A stretch of DNA of 59,480 nucleotides, taken from positions 1-59,480 of the forward strand of contig JAJTEE010000012.1 of the NCBI GenBank assembly GCA_021298215.1. Reading direction: 5' to 3'. The DNA is from Alphaproteobacteria bacterium. Lineage in GTDB: Bacteria > Pseudomonadota > Alphaproteobacteria > Paracaedibacterales > CAITNM01. Made by a program: the position numbers and the translations under genes. Shown piece after piece: positions 8,927 to 16,822 of the stretch (its first letter is position 1; the number at the start of each line of letters is the position of its first letter). The notes beneath the pieces are model-generated. The model made no database searches. It was not told the origin of the DNA and saw nothing but the letters and a program-made list of their open reading frames with translations.

Positions 8927-10528
8927 TTAAGCAGCTAAACATGCCCTAACCAAACCTGTAAATAAAGGATGAGGATTGAAAGGGCGAGATACGAGCTCAG
9001 GATGAAACTGACAAGCAATAAAAAATGGATGTGGTTTATACTCAATGATTTCTGGTAATAGACCATCTGGAGATATACCAGAAAAAACATAACCTTTGCT
9101 TTCAAGTGCTTCGCGGTACCCTAAATTGACTTCATAGCGATGACGGTGACGCTCATTAATTTGTGTTGCGCCGTAAAGTTTGTACGCAAGGCTGTCTTTG
9201 TCAATAACGCAAGGGAATGAGCCTAGGCGCATAGTTCCGCCCATATCATCGGAAATTCCACGACGTTCTTTTTGTTCGCCGCTCATCCATTCAGTCATAC
9301 GGGCAACAACAGGAGTATTTGTAGGGCCAAATTCAGTACTTGAAGCATCTTTTATACCAAGTTCTGTGCGCACTCCTTCAATGACGCTAAGCTGCATGCC
9401 TAGGCAAATGCCGAGTAGCGGCTTTTTATTTTGGCGTGCATAGTGAATAGTACGTATTTTCCCTTCAATGCCACGTTCACCAAAGCCGCCTGGAATAATC
9501 AAGCCATCTACTTGTTGAATTTTGGACATTAAATCTTTATCTTCACCATCAATCCAAATTTTTTCAATATCAGTCTGCTCTGCAATGCCAGCGTGGGTAA
9601 TCGCTTGATCAAGAGATTTGTAGGCATCTTTAAGCTGGATATATTTTCCAACGATTCCGATGCGAACTTTTTTCTTAGGATTGTGAAGTTTGGTTATCAA
9701 CTCTTGCCAAGGTTTTAAGTTAGGAGCTGTTTTAATGTCGAAGGCTTTAGCAACAGCATCATCTAAGCCTTCTTGGTGATAGGTAAGAGGAATTTCATAA
9801 ATGCTTTTAGCATCATTGGCACGCACGACATTTTCAAAGGCAACGTTGCAAAAAAGAGCAAGCTTGCGTTTTGCATCGTCAGGAATTTCATGTTCGCTGC
9901 GGCAAAGTAATATATCAGGTCGTAATCCTAAAGTTTGTAAGGCTTGTACCGAGTGTTGTGTGGGCTTTGTTTTTAATTCGCCGGCAGCAGCCAAATAGGG
10001 AACAAGGGTCAGATGAATTAATAAGCTACTATCGCGATCAAGTTCATTACGCAATTGGCGTATAGCTTCTAAAAATGGAAGTGCTTCAATATCTCCGACA
10101 GTCCCTCCTACTTCGCAAAGGATAACGTCTGAAGAATCGCTATCATTTAGAATAAATGCCTTAATTTCATCAGTAATATGGGGAATGACTTGAATTGTAG
10201 CACCTAAATAATCACCGCGACGTTCTTTAGCAATAACGGCAGAGTAAATCTTGCCAGATGTTACGCTATCTGACTTTGTGGCGTCTTGGTTCGTAAAACG
10301 TTCATAGTGACCCAGATCAAGATCTGCTTCAGCACCATCAGATGTTACAAAAACTTCTCCATGCTGATAGGGATTCATCGTGCCTGGATCTACGTTTAAA
10401 TATGGGTCTAGCTTACGTAGACGGACTTTTAGTCCGCGCGCTTGAAGTAGAGCCCCAAGTGCTGCACACGCAAGACCCTTACCCAGGGATGAGCTTACGC
10501 CACCCGTTATGAAGATAAATTTAGCCAT
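8927..10528 (-). CDS. pyrG: CTP synthase
   Basis: The enzyme makes CTP from UTP, ATP and glutamine. The 533-residue protein shows both domains: an N-terminal amidoligase with [11 protein letters not shown] at 9-19, [12 protein letters not shown], and [11 protein letters not shown]; and a C-terminal class I glutamine amidotransferase with the catalytic Cys in LLGICLGMQ and the His-Glu pair in CQFHPE. Length is normal. Its ATG overlaps the secG stop codon by one base (TAATG), so the two are probably translated in a coupled way. Confidence 0.97.
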   Translation of the reverse strand: MAKFIFITGGVSSSLGKGLACAALGALLQARGLKVRLRKLDPYLNVDPGTMNPYQHGEVFVTSDGAEADLDLGHYERFTNQDATKSDSVTSGKIYSAVIAKERRGDYLGATIQVIPHITDEIKAFILNDSDSSDVILCEVGGTVGDIEALPFLEAIRQLRNELDRDSSLLIHLTLVPYLAAAGELKTKPTQHSVQALQTLGLRPDILLCRSEHEIPDDAKRKLALFCNVAFENVVRANDAKSIYEIPLTYHQEGLDDAVAKAFDIKTAPNLKPWQELITKLHNPKKKVRIGIVGKYIQLKDAYKSLDQAITHAGIAEQTDIEKIWIDGEDKDLMSKIQQVDGLIIPGGFGERGIEGKIRTIHYARQNKKPLLGICLGMQLSVIEGVRTELGIKDASSTEFGPTNTPVVARMTEWMSGEQKERRGISDDMGGTMRLGSFPCVIDKDSLAYKLYGATQINERHRHRYEVNLGYREALESKGYVFSGISPDGLLPEIIEYKPHPFFIACQFHPELVSRPFNPHPLFTGLVRACLAA

Positions 10529-10794
10529 TATTGTTGTTGAGGTTGGCTAACAACTTTAGTTTGATTATTTATCGAATGACTAGTGATAACAGTCATCAGT
10601 AAGCAATTTCCCATAAATAAAATAGCAAGCACAGATGTGATCTTTGTTAAAAGATTTGAGGTTCCGCGTGCTGTAAACATGCTGGAACTGTTTCCCCCAC
10701 CCATACCAAGAGCTCCACCTTCACTACGTTGTAAAAGAATAACTCCGATCAGCGCCAGGGTTATAAAAATTTGTATAATTAAAAGTGTATTCAT
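10528..10794 (-). CDS. secG: Preprotein translocase subunit SecG
   Basis: SecG is the small non-essential subunit of the SecYEG export channel. This 88-residue protein has two hydrophobic segments (about residues 3-20 and 52-70) joined by the conserved loop [14 protein letters not shown], which identifies the family. A Gln-rich tail ends it. It lies between infC (15 nt upstream) and pyrG (1-nt overlap). Confidence 0.92.
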   Translation of the reverse strand: MNTLLIIQIFITLALIGVILLQRSEGGALGMGGGNSSSMFTARGTSNLLTKITSVLAILFMGNCLLMTVITSHSINNQTKVVSQPQQQ

Positions 10795-10809
10795 AACTAT
10801 CCTTGTCTA

Positions 10810-11358
10810 TTATTTAGGGCTAATAACCATGATCATTTGTTTACCTTCCAGCTTGGGGCTGTGGTCAACTTTAGTCAATTCTTCAAATTGGTCTTTTATT
10901 TTCATTAAAAGTTCAAAACCTATGTTTTGGTGAGAGAGCTCACGCCCACGAAAACGCATAAGAATTTTTACTTTATTGCCTTCTTCGATAAAGCGTTTGA
11001 TAGCTTTACACTTGATTTCAAAATCATGAGGGTCAATCATTGGGCGAAGCTGAACTTCTTTGACTTCAACTACTTTTTGTTTTTTCTTTGCTTCGGCTTT
11101 CTTTTTTTGTAGTTCGTATTTGTATTTCCCAAAATCGAGAATTTTGCACACTGGTGGTTCGGCATTAGGTGAAACCTCTACTAAATCAAGTCCTGCTTCT
11201 TGTGCTAACTTTATGGCTTCTGCCGTTCCAATGACACCAACCATTTCTCCTTTTTCATCAATAAGTCGAATGCGTTGAGTATGAATTTCATGATTAATTC
11301 TAGGGCCGTCATGTGCGCGAGCTTCGCGTTGTGGTGGGCCGTCGTTAAAGCGACTAAT
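10810..11358 (-). CDS. infC: Translation initiation factor IF-3 with an ATT start codon
   Basis: IF-3 keeps ribosomal subunits apart and checks the start codon. No ATG stands where IF-3 should begin; the first in-frame ATG (11244) would cut off 38 conserved residues. Reading back, the frame continues through DGPRINHEI and RLIDEKGE, the typical N-terminal domain, to an ATT at 11356-11358. GGAG (11366-11369 on this strand) stands exactly 7 nt before it. With that start the protein is 182 residues, the normal length, beginning M-S-R-F-N-D-G-P-P. A non-standard ATT start is the classic device by which E. coli infC controls its own translation, since IF-3 rejects non-standard starts. The C-terminal domain (VKEVQLRP, RFRGRE) is complete. 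The usual partners rpmI and rplT are not next to it; secG follows instead. Confidence 0.93.
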   Translation of the reverse strand: MSRFNDGPPQREARAHDGPRINHEIHTQRIRLIDEKGEMVGVIGTAEAIKLAQEAGLDLVEVSPNAEPPVCKILDFGKYKYELQKKKAEAKKKQKVVEVKEVQLRPMIDPHDFEIKCKAIKRFIEEGNKVKILMRFRGRELSHQNIGFELLMKIKDQFEELTKVDHSPKLEGKQMIMVISPK

Positions 11359-11365
11359 AACAAGT

Positions 11366-11383
11366 CTCCATATAGGGATTATA
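11366..11383 (-). promoter_or_regulatory. Candidate promoter -10 and ribosome site of infC
   Basis: A perfect -10 hexamer TATAAT lies at 11378-11383 on the minus strand, directly preceded by TG. Transcription would start near 11371, only about 12 nt before the ATT start codon, with GGAG at 11366-11369 as the ribosome site. The -35 region is weak (TTCTGA at 18 nt spacing). Such a short leader would need confirmation, and the promoter call is inference. Confidence 0.4.
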
Positions 11384-11498
11384 CATATAATGGAAAAAAT
11401 ATCAGAAAAGTTAGTGAGAGTCTATGAAATTTACAAGTGTTGAATTATTTCTTCGATAGAATTCTTTGCATCTTCTAAAAAATACGCTATTTTTGTTT

Positions 11499-11878
11499 GC
11501 CAGTAGTTGGGCGATCGCTGTTTTTAAAACAGAGGAAAGTCCGGGCTCCACACAAAAAGGATGCTGGATAACGTCCAGCGGGATAAGATAAAATCTTATT
11601 CTAGGGAAAGTGCCACAGAAAAAATACCGCCAGCTTTGTTGGTAAGGGTGAAAAGGTGTGGTAAGAGCGCACCGTGCAAATGGCAACATTTGCTGCAAGG
11701 TAAACCCCATCTGGAGCAAGACCAAATAGAAGCAAAAAGCTTCGGCTCGATGTGTTTGTGCATCGTTTTTTGCTTGGGTAGGTTGCATGAGGTGATAGGT
11801 AACTATCATCCTAGAGGAATGATCGCACAGAGCAATTACTTTGCTTGGACAGAACCCGGCTTATAGACTACTGGCTTT
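11499..11878 (+). ncRNA. rnpB: RNase P RNA, bacterial type A
   Basis: This is the catalytic RNA that trims the 5' end of tRNA precursors. The conserved blocks appear in order: GAGGAAAGTCCGGGCTC near 11531, the AGGGTGAAAAGGTG and GGTAAGAGCGCACCG region near 11646-11676, GCAAGACCAAATAGA near 11717, and AGAACCCGGCTTATAG near 11851. The two ends pair as expected for helix P1: GCCAGTAGT at 11499-11507 with ACTACTGGC at 11867-11875. The length of about 380 nt is normal. I saw no convincing promoter in the 140-nt gap before it. Its 3' end almost touches the terminator of the flagellin gene on the other strand. Confidence 0.96.
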
Positions 11879-11879
11879 T

Positions 11880-11913
11880 AAAAAAATCAGGCCACAAGGA
11901 GATTGTGACCTGA
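11880..11913 (-). terminator. Terminator of flagellin gene 1
   Basis: Read on the minus strand, TCAGG-x-CACAA type arms (11887-11897 and 11903-11913) pair over 11 positions with one mismatch around a 5-nt loop, and the stem is followed by seven T. It lies 29 nt after the flagellin stop codon and begins only a few bases from the 3' end of rnpB, which runs toward it. Confidence 0.8.
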
Positions 11914-11941
11914 GATGATTTCTTAAGTAAATTAAGAGAAT

Positions 11942-13330
11942 TTAGCTAAGGAGTTTTAAAATATTTTGAGGCTGAGCGTTTGCATAAGCTAGAATTGTTG
12001 TGCTTGCTTGTTGCAGAATTTGAAGCTTAGCGAAATTCGCCATTTCTACAGCAAAATCAGTGTCCATAATTTGGCTTTTTGCTTCAAGAAGATTTACAGC
12101 CGAATTATTCAAGCTCTCAATAGTGCTGTATAAAAGATTCTCAATAGCTCCAAGATCAGCACGATAATTGCTAATTGTGTTAAGTGCTCCATCAATTACT
12201 GGTAAAGCAGCAATAGCATTACTTTGGTTGCCAAGATTGATTGATGATAGAGAAGCTAGGTCTGATGTTGTGCCTCCTATTAATCCAGCACGATCAGGAC
12301 TAGAACCACCTATGGTAATAGGGGAGCTAGAGGTTAGTGTGATTGAACCTGTTACTGTGCCAGCAGCAACAGCACCAAGATCTGTGTTATCAATGCCCGC
12401 ACTATAGTTTACAGTGATATTACGTCCATCTGGAGCTGTTAATACAAGCTTTCCTTCTAAATCAGCAGAAGCTTCTACGCCTGTTTCAGTGGATTTGGCA
12501 TTGATAGCAACAATTGCATTTTGAACATTAGAAACTAAATCAGTAGTGATAGAAATTTCAGAAGTATTAACGCCGTTAATTGTCATATAACCACCTGAGT
12601 TTGCTGAAGCTTCAAAAGATACGGTGTCAGTAATATTTGGATTTACTACTGCTTGTACATTTGCTCCGCTAGTATTAATAGCATTAGCAATTGCTATGGC
12701 GCTTGCATCAGAGTACGTATAGCTTAAACCATCAGACACAGAGGGACCAACATTCGTGCTGTCAATAACTAAGTCGCCTAAACGTAAATTCCCACTAACC
12801 TCATCGCCGAGTACAATCACTGAACCGATGTCTGCAGTATTAGCAGAACTAATCTTTACGTCTAGCGTGTCACCAGCTTGAGTACCTATTTGTAGAGTTG
12901 TGTTAAGCGTTCCATCTAACAAGTTTAAGCCGTTGAAATTTGTTTGAGCAACAACGCTGTTAATTTGGTCTAGATAAGATTCAGCATTTGCATTAATAGA
13001 AGCGCGATCGGTTGACGTAAGAGTGCCGTTTGCCGCTTGTATAGCAAGAGCACGCAAAGAAGTAATCGATTCTGCAATAGAATTTAGGGCTCCGTCTGCA
13101 ATGTTAATAAGAGATACGCCAGCTTGGGCGTTAGCTGAAGCTTGTATCAAGCTGCCGATTTGTGCAGCCATACGTGTTGCAATAGCAAGGTTTGCTGAAT
13201 CATCAGCAGCGCCATTAATTTTTAAACCAGATGACAATTTCTGCATAGAAGTATTAAGTTCCAGTTTGTTTCTTTCTAGATTTTGCACGGCGTTTAAAGC
13301 CGATGCATTTGTGTTGATTACCATTGACAT
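11942..13330 (-). CDS. Flagellin, copy 1 (intact)
   Basis: Flagellin is exported through the flagellar channel and polymerises into the filament. The start is ATG 13330, giving MSMVINTNASAL; the open frame continues further upstream but runs through the sigma-54 promoter. AAGGAAAGAGAG precedes the start. The 462-residue protein has the conserved N-terminal helix domain (SSGLKINGAADDSANLAIATRM, here within residues 34-55; LRALAIQAANGTLTS near 95-109; FNGLNLLDG near 132-140), a variable Ala/Thr/Ser-rich middle with IGGSSPDRAGL, and the C-terminal domain (NYRADLGAIENLL; SQIMDTDFAVEMANFAK; ILQQASTTILA) ending at LLS. The N- and C-terminal parts are almost identical to copy 2. It has its own promoter and terminator. 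Confidence 0.95.
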   Translation of the reverse strand: MSMVINTNASALNAVQNLERNKLELNTSMQKLSSGLKINGAADDSANLAIATRMAAQIGSLIQASANAQAGVSLINIADGALNSIAESITSLRALAIQAANGTLTSTDRASINANAESYLDQINSVVAQTNFNGLNLLDGTLNTTLQIGTQAGDTLDVKISSANTADIGSVIVLGDEVSGNLRLGDLVIDSTNVGPSVSDGLSYTYSDASAIAIANAINTSGANVQAVVNPNITDTVSFEASANSGGYMTINGVNTSEISITTDLVSNVQNAIVAINAKSTETGVEASADLEGKLVLTAPDGRNITVNYSAGIDNTDLGAVAAGTVTGSITLTSSSPITIGGSSPDRAGLIGGTTSDLASLSSINLGNQSNAIAALPVIDGALNTISNYRADLGAIENLLYSTIESLNNSAVNLLEAKSQIMDTDFAVEMANFAKLQILQQASTTILAYANAQPQNILKLLS

Positions 13331-13379
13331 GTTGATCTCTCTTTCCTTGTTTAATTTTTTATTCTGACAAGGTGTCATG

Positions 13380-13395
13380 TGCAACATTTGTGCCA
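13380..13395 (-). promoter_or_regulatory. Sigma-54 promoter of flagellin 1
   Basis: On the minus strand the site reads TGGCACAAATGTTGCA, a full match to the -24/-12 consensus TGGCAC-R-N4-TTGCW. Transcription would start about 12 nt further on, leaving a leader of about 40 nt before ATG 13330. It implies that the flagellin is made late, by RpoN and an activator, as in Caulobacter. Confidence 0.9.
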
Positions 13396-13599
13396 AGGTA
13401 TATATAAAGTAGAGATATTTTTTAAGAAATTTAAGTATTTCCTACGTTTATTTTTTTTATAATAAACATTTATAATGTATTTGTTTTATAAAAATATGTT
13501 TTGTGTAGGTAATTATTTCCGCATTTTTGTAAAAATTAGGAATTTATTTCCTAGTTGAAAGTATTAAGTGTTTCGTTAATGGTTATAATATTGCTGAAA

Positions 13600-13637
13600 T
13601 TCTAAAAGCCATGGAATTCATTCCATGGCTTTTAGAA
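13600..13637 (-). terminator. Hairpin terminator of flagellin gene 2
   Basis: A perfect palindrome of two 18-nt arms (13600-13617 and 13620-13637) with GC core GCCATGG and A/T-rich flanks lies 28 nt after the flagellin 2 stop codon. The U-rich part of the terminator is built into the 3' arm (CTTTTAGAATTT). Confidence 0.75.
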
Positions 13638-13665
13638 AAAGAGGATAGGTAGAGGTACGGTAAAA

Positions 13666-15060
13666 TTATTGGAGAAGTTTTAGAATGCTCTGAGGTTGAG
13701 CATTTGCCTGAGCAAGCATTGTTGTGCTTGCTTGTTGCAAAATTTGGAGTTTAGCAAAATTTGCCATTTCTATAGCAAAGTCGGTGTCCATAATTTGGCT
13801 TTTTGCATCCATAAGGTTTACGGAATTATTGCCTAAATTGTCGATCATGCTATATAAGCGATTCTCAAGAGCGCCAAGATTAGCACGCAAATTACTGACA
13901 GTATCAAGTGCTCCATCTATTATGGCAAGAGAAGCCACAGCATTCGCTTGTGTGTCTAATTGGGCGCTAGATAAAGGGACAAGTGTTGATGTTGTGCCGC
14001 CTATTAATCCAGCATGCTCAGGGCTAGAACCACCTATGGTAATAGGGGAGCTAGATGTTAAAGTGATTGAGCTAGTTACAGTACCTGCAGCTACAGCGCC
14101 AAGGTCTGTGTTATCTATCCCGGGGCCATAATTTACAGTAATGTTACGCCCATCAGCAGCTGTTAATACAAGTTTTCCTTCTAAATCAGCAGAAGCTTCT
14201 ACGCCTGTCTCACTTTTTATATCATTGATTGCAACGATGGCATTTTCTACGTTCGAATTTAAGCTGTTGGTAATGGAAATAAGGGTGGTTTCTACGCCAT
14301 TAATAGTAATTGCTCCACCAGAATTTGCAGAAGCTTCAAAATTGACTGTATCAGTAATGGTCGGATTTGCTGCTGCTTGAACATCTGCATCAGTGCCACT
14401 GGTGTTGATAGCATTAGCGATAGCAATGGCGCTTGCATCCGCATGTTCCGTGCTTAATCCATCAGATTTAGAAGGAGCGATAGCTGCCCCATTTATCACC
14501 AAATCACCGACACGAAGTGCTGTTTGTACAGCATCACCTTGTACGATGACAGAACCTATATCAGCAGTATTAGTAGAGTTAATTTGAATAGCGAGAATAT
14601 CTCCAGCTTGAGTGCCTATTTGCAACGTAGTGTCAAGCGTTCCATCTAGTAAGTTTAACCCATTAAAATCTGTTTGGGACACAACACTATTAATTTGATC
14701 TAGATGAGATTTTGCATTTGTATTAATAGAAGCTCGATCAATGGATGTAAGAGTGCCGTTTGCCGCTTGTATAGCAAGAGCACGCAAAGAAGTAATCGAT
14801 TCTGCAATAGAATTTAGGGCTCCATCTGCAATGTTAATAAGAGATACGCCAGCTTGGGCGTTAGCTGAAGCTTGTATCAAGCTGCCGATTTGTGCGGCCA
14901 TACGTGTTGCAATAGCAAGGTTTGCTGAATCATCAGCGGCGCCATTAATTTTCAATCCAGAAGATAGCTTTTCCATAGAGGAGCTTAATTTAGCTTCATT
15001 CTTTTCTAGATTTTGAATCGCATTCAAAGCAGATGCGTTTGTATTAATTACCATTGACAT
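13666..15060 (-). CDS. Flagellin, copy 2 (intact)
   Basis: This filament subunit has 464 residues. The frame opens at a TTG (15072), but ATG 15060, giving MSMVINTNASAL as in copy 1, is the homologous start; the ribosome site before it is weak (GGGT). The N-terminal 110 residues differ from copy 1 mainly at 20-36, where copy 2 has EKNEAKLSSSMEKL. The conserved segments LRALAIQAANGTLTS, TDFNGLNLLDG and the C-terminal SQIMDTDFAIEMANFAK are intact. The variable middle keeps the same domain plan (SSPITIGGSSPEHAGL). Long stretches shared with copy 1 suggest duplication followed by gene conversion. Confidence 0.95.
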   Translation of the reverse strand: MSMVINTNASALNAIQNLEKNEAKLSSSMEKLSSGLKINGAADDSANLAIATRMAAQIGSLIQASANAQAGVSLINIADGALNSIAESITSLRALAIQAANGTLTSIDRASINTNAKSHLDQINSVVSQTDFNGLNLLDGTLDTTLQIGTQAGDILAIQINSTNTADIGSVIVQGDAVQTALRVGDLVINGAAIAPSKSDGLSTEHADASAIAIANAINTSGTDADVQAAANPTITDTVNFEASANSGGAITINGVETTLISITNSLNSNVENAIVAINDIKSETGVEASADLEGKLVLTAADGRNITVNYGPGIDNTDLGAVAAGTVTSSITLTSSSPITIGGSSPEHAGLIGGTTSTLVPLSSAQLDTQANAVASLAIIDGALDTVSNLRANLGALENRLYSMIDNLGNNSVNLMDAKSQIMDTDFAIEMANFAKLQILQQASTTMLAQANAQPQSILKLLQ

Positions 15061-15092
15061 TGTTTTACCCAATAATATTTTTTATTGAAGGG

Positions 15093-15108
15093 TGCAATAC
15101 CCGTGCCA
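15093..15108 (-). promoter_or_regulatory. Sigma-54 promoter of flagellin 2
   Basis: On the minus strand the site reads TGGCACGGGTATTGCA, matching the consensus at every defined position. It lies 33 nt before ATG 15060. It shows that copy 2 is an independent transcription unit. Confidence 0.9.
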
Positions 15109-15179
15109 AATAGCTGCGTTCTCTACATGACTCAAGCTGAGAAAAGAAATTTAAGGATAACTTTGTAGATTTTTTTAAA

Positions 15180-15217
15180 TTAAATAGGAAAAAATTGTGC
15201 AATTTTTTCCTATTTAA
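15180..15217 (-). terminator. Hairpin terminator of flagellin gene 3
   Basis: Two perfect 18-nt arms (15180-15197 and 15200-15217) form an AT-rich palindrome with a run of six A or T inside each arm. It lies 31 nt after the flagellin 3 stop codon and before the promoter of flagellin 2. Confidence 0.7.
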
Positions 15218-15247
15218 GTGGGTAATTTTTTCTCTACACAAGTAAAA

Positions 15248-16586
15248 CTATTGAAGTAGTTTTAAGATTGCTTGTGGATTAGCATTTGCTTGAGCAAGCA
15301 TTGCTACCCCCGCTTGTTGGAGAATCTGCTGTTTAGCAAAGTTGGTCATTTCAGTGGCGAAGTCTGTATCCATAATTTGGCTCTTCGCATCCTGTAAGTT
15401 AACAGCGCTAGAGCTAAGGTTATCAATCGCAACGTATAGACGATTTTCGATGGCGCCGATATTAGAACGGATTTCGCTAATAGTATCGATAGCACCGTCA
15501 ATTACCGCAAGAGATTGTATAGCATTTGCTTGTGTGTCTAATTTTGCTGTTGATAACGCTGTAAGATCAGAATACGTACCAGCTGTTAATCCCGCCCTAT
15601 CCGGATTTGAGCCACTTATAGTAATAGGGGTGCTAGAAGTAAGCTTCACTGTTCCAGTTATTGTGCCCGCAGCAACAGCACCAAGATCTGTGTTTCTAAT
15701 ACCTGTTCCATAAGCAACAGTGATATTGCGTCCATCGGCAGCAGTCAGGATTAAGTTGCCAATTTCATCTGTAGAAGCTTCTACGCCTGTTTCTGTGGAG
15801 ATAGCATTGATAGCAACCAGCGCATTTTGCACGTTACCATCAAGGGTTCCTGGAAGAGAAATAAGCTTTGTTTCGATGCCATTGATAGTCATGACGCCAC
15901 TCACATTGCTTGATGATGAGTATGCTGTTGCTTTAGTAACCGTAGGATTTACTACCGCACGTGTGTTCGCATCAGTACCGCTGGTATTGATAGCATTTGC
16001 AACGGCAATCGCGCTCGCTTCTGGCATATCATAACTTAAGCCATCATTTTGAGTTGCAGGAATAGCTGCTCCATCGAGAATTAAGTCTCCCGTTTCAAGT
16101 GCTGCTGCAACTGCATCGCCGTGACAGAAGATAGCGCCAACATCTGCAGTATTTGCTGATTCGATTTTGATTTGAATGGAATCGCCTGCTTCAGTTCCTA
16201 CTTGCAAGATGGTGTCAAATGAACCATCTAATAGGTCTAGTTCGTTGAAGAATAGAAGCGCGGTCACTAGAAGTTAAGGTGCCGTTTGCCGCTTGTACTG
16301 CAAGGGCACGAAGTTCAATTAATGAGTCGGTGATTGTTCCTAAAGAACTATCAGCAATATTAATAAGTGAAACACCTGCTTGCGCGTTTGCAGCAGCTTG
16401 CATCAAGCTACCAATTTGCGCAGCCATACGTGTTGCAATAGCTAAGCCAGCAGCATCGTCGGCGCCTCTGTTGATTTTTAAGCCCGATGACAATTTTTCC
16501 ATTGATGAATCAAGTTTAAACTTAGTTTTTTCCAAACTATTCAGTGCGCTAAGAGCAGACTGGTTTGTATTAATTACCATTGACAT
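15248..16586 (-). pseudogene. Flagellin, copy 3, frameshifted by an internal deletion
   Basis: The gene starts well (GAGG six nt before ATG 16586) and codes a normal N-terminus through LRALAVQAANGTLTSSDRASI. At 16250/16251 the frame breaks: after ATT comes a single extra C and then TTCAACGAACTAG, the codons for FNEL. Compared with copies 1 and 2, 19 codons less one base (56 nt) are missing. The ribosome therefore leaves the frame and stops after 123 residues, while the remaining 330 residues (FNELDLLDG to LLQ) stay open in the shifted frame. The total of 1339 nt plus 56 equals 1395 nt, the coding length of copy 2. Promoter, ribosome site and terminator are intact, so the defect looks recent. 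An assembly error in this repeated region is the main alternative. Confidence 0.85.
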
Positions 16587-16637
16587 AATTATCCTCGATT
16601 TCGTGTCAAATTTAATTAAATTCTTAAACTTAATTAA

Positions 16638-16653
16638 TGCAAAAATTGTGCCA
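16638..16653 (-). promoter_or_regulatory. Sigma-54 promoter of flagellin 3
   Basis: On the minus strand the site reads TGGCACAATTTTTGCA, matching the consensus fully. It lies 52 nt before ATG 16586. The promoter of a broken gene has stayed perfect. Confidence 0.88.
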
Positions 16654-16766
16654 ACTGCTTGAAACGTATGCTAGATAAGGGATTGGATAGTACTTTTGAA
16701 AACTATATTTTTTATTTTTAAAAAAATTTACTTAAAATATTGTAAAAAATTTTATTAATATTGAAT

Positions 16767-16807
16767 AATATAAAGGTTATAAGAAAGAATCTTATAACCT
16801 TTATATT
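16767..16807 (-). terminator. Hairpin terminator of flagellin gene 4
   Basis: Two perfect 17-nt arms (16767-16783 and 16791-16807), each with the core AAGGTTATAAG or its complement, flank a 7-nt loop. The hairpin lies 16 nt after the flagellin 4 stop codon. Confidence 0.7.
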
Positions 16808-16822
16808 TTAAGAGGAGTATTA

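Larger units (their letters stand above)
13331..13665. other. Intergenic region between flagellin genes 1 and 2 (335 nt)
   Basis: Next to flagellin 1 it holds that gene's leader and sigma-54 promoter; next to flagellin 2 it holds that gene's terminator hairpin. The middle, about 13400-13598, is very AT-rich and contains no reading frame or further element that I can support. Confidence 0.6.

Noticed and set aside
11411..11866. Open frames on both strands over 11411-11866 (132 and 101 codons)
   Set aside because: They lie on and opposite RNase P RNA, whose conserved blocks and end pairing explain the sequence. The frames look like no protein family.
13324..13396. Longer flagellin 1 start at 13396
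   Set aside because: That start would lie upstream of the sigma-54 promoter and the predicted transcript start, and all four copies share the MSMVINTN N-terminus.
16215..16586. Programmed frameshift in flagellin 3 instead of a mutation
   Set aside because: No slippery run or downstream structure is seen at the break, and the 19 missing codons show that DNA was lost there.
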